From Pacificispira spongiicola (GTDB taxonomy: Bacteria; Pseudomonadota; Alphaproteobacteria; UBA8366; Aestuariispiraceae), in assembly GCF_012926505.1 (NCBI RefSeq), contig NZ_JABBNT010000001.1, forward strand, positions 868,001 to 932,000: a DNA stretch of 64,000 nt, given 5' to 3'. Every line of letters starts with the position of its first letter. The first letter of the stretch is position 1. Position numbers and translations under genes: made by a program. The notes beneath the pieces are model-generated. The model saw only the letters and a program-made list of their open reading frames with translations, did no database searches and was not told the origin of the DNA. Below, one piece after another: positions 63,062-64,000 of this stretch.

Positions 63062-64000
63062 TCACCCGTGCTTCAACACCACCGTCTTGATCGTGGTGAA
63101 GCTGATCATGCCCTCGAAAGCCTTTTCCCGACCGTAACCGGACCGCTTCATGCCACCGAAGGGTAGTTCGATCCCGCCGCCAGCGCCGTAGTTGTTGATG
63201 AAGACCTGACCGGATTCGATCGCGTTGGCGCATCGCATCTGCCGCCCGCCGTCGCGCGTCCAAACCGCAGCCGTCAGGCCATACGGCGTCGCATTGGCCA
63301 GCCGGATCGCATCGGCTTCGTCTTCGAACGGAAAGGCAGCAAGAACGGGTCCGAAAACCTCGTCCTGGGCCAACCGGCTTTCCGGGGCCGCGCCGTCCAG
63401 CAGCATCGGCGGATAATAAAATCCGCCGCTCGGCGCTTGCTCGTCCAATTGTGCCCGCGCCACGACGCGCGCGCCATCGGCGAGGGCGGCATCGACCAGT
63501 GAATTGACCCGCGCGAGCTGCTTCGCGCTGATGATCGGACCGCAATCCAGATCCTTCGCGCCATCCCCCGTTTTCAGGGAGGCGAAGCGTTCCGCCAACC
63601 GGGCCACGACGTCGTCGTAAATCGACTTTTCGATCAACACACGGCTTCCGGCGGCGCAGGTCTGTCCGGCATTCTGAACAATCGCATTCACGACAACCGG
63701 CAGGGCCTCGTCCAGATCCGCATCGGCGAAAATCACCTGGGGCGACTTGCCGCCCAATTCCAGCGTCACGGGAACATGATTGACCGCCGCCGCCTGCGCC
63801 ACGGAAGTCCCGGTCTGCGGCGAGCCGGTGAAGGAAATATGGTTGATGCCCGGATGCGACGCCAAGGCCGCGCCGGCCTCCATCCCGAGGCCGCAGACGA
63901 TATTCAGCGCCCCCGCCGGAAGTCCGGCTTCCAGCGCCAATTCGCTCATGCGAAGGGGCGTCAGGCAAGCATCTTCCGCGGGCTTCACCACGCAGGCATT
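63062..64000 (-). CDS. NAD(P)-dependent aldehyde dehydrogenase, partial (start beyond window)
   Basis: This is the C-terminal 312 residues of an aldehyde dehydrogenase whose frame stays open to the window edge. Visible parts are VVKPAEDACLTPLRMSELALEAGLPAGALNIVCG, HISFTGSPQTGTSVAQAA, the catalytic Glu in TLELGGKSPQVIFADAD and Cys in NAGQTCAAGSRVLI, and the end LPFGGMKRSGYGREKAFEGM. It resembles broad-range aldehyde/betaine-type dehydrogenases. It converges on the GntR gene with a 50-bp gap. The substrate is unclear. Confidence 0.93.
   Translation of the reverse strand, partial: NACVVKPAEDACLTPLRMSELALEAGLPAGALNIVCGLGMEAGAALASHPGINHISFTGSPQTGTSVAQAAAVNHVPVTLELGGKSPQVIFADADLDEALPVVVNAIVQNAGQTCAAGSRVLIEKSIYDDVVARLAERFASLKTGDGAKDLDCGPIISAKQLARVNSLVDAALADGARVVARAQLDEQAPSGGFYYPPMLLDGAAPESRLAQDEVFGPVLAAFPFEDEADAIRLANATPYGLTAAVWTRDGGRQMRCANAIESGQVFINNYGAGGGIELPFGGMKRSGYGREKAFEGMISFTTIKTVVLKHG

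Overview
The window is high-GC DNA, almost fully coding, with tightly packed operons and divergent regulator/operon pairs. It looks like the chromosome or a large replicon of an alphaproteobacterium. Supporting marks are a ChvE-GguA-GguB sugar transporter with a divergent GbpR-like regulator, Gfo/Idh/MocA galactose/arabinose dehydrogenase logic, and abundant ABC, TRAP and FCD-GntR systems. I cannot name the genus; a marine or soil Rhodospirillales/Rhizobiales-type organism would fit. I saw no rRNA, tRNA, CRISPR array, phage genes or intact insertion sequence.

Region 1 (1-9.9 kb) is a bacterial microcompartment (BMC) locus, probably entered in the middle. It holds a cysteine hydrolase of the isochorismatase family, a coenzyme-B12 diol/glycerol dehydratase whose large and medium subunits are fused in one protein, its small subunit, a DeoR-type repressor, a class III aminotransferase, a CoA-acylating aldehyde dehydrogenase with a C-terminal encapsulation peptide, two tandem-domain shell proteins, a small protein starting with a matching encapsulation peptide, a pentameric vertex protein and a hexameric shell protein. 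The shell, aminotransferase and aldehyde dehydrogenase recall the Rhodococcus/Mycobacterium-type (RMM, amino-alcohol) compartment. The diol dehydratase belongs to propanediol-type loci. The combination is the best candidate here for an undescribed system.

Region 2 (9.9-18.9 kb) is a hexonate/hexuronate island: a COG3618 lactonase, an altronate-dehydratase (UxaA-type) protein and an FCD-GntR regulator with two DNA-binding domains on one strand. A sugar ABC importer, a zinc polyol dehydrogenase and a mannitol-dehydrogenase-family oxidoreductase (UxuB/UxaB type) lie on the other. Region 3 (19-24.4 kb) has a Tat-exported amidohydrolase-2 protein, an OmpV/MipA outer-membrane protein, a two-component system and a small unknown protein. 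Region 4 (24.5-33.6 kb) has mmsA with a divergent LysR gene, then a peptide-type ABC importer without ATPases, a sulfatase and a class II aldolase-family protein with its own LysR gene.

Region 5 (33.9-53.8 kb) is an aldose catabolic block. It has a YtfQRT-YjfF furanose importer with an FCD-GntR regulator, and a converging operon of about 11.6 kb reading ChvE-GguA-GguB, IlvD/EDD dehydratase, Gfo/Idh/MocA sugar dehydrogenase, KDGal kinase, KDPGal aldolase, keto-deoxy-arabonate-dehydratase-like protein, SMP-30 lactonase and ketoglutarate-semialdehyde dehydrogenase. A divergent GbpR-like gene and an SDR sugar dehydrogenase plus mutarotase lie upstream. Together these support oxidation of both L-arabinose and D-galactose, sharing the early steps and then splitting. 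Region 6 (53.8-64 kb) is a D-erythronate/L-threonate operon (OtnI, OtnC, OtnK, LtnD, DenD, an SDR, a TRAP transporter) with a GntR gene, ending in an aldehyde dehydrogenase cut by the window edge.

A theme across the window is that each of the five solute-binding-protein genes is followed by a stem-loop before the next gene. Several divergent promoters carry clear inverted or 20-bp-phased direct repeats.
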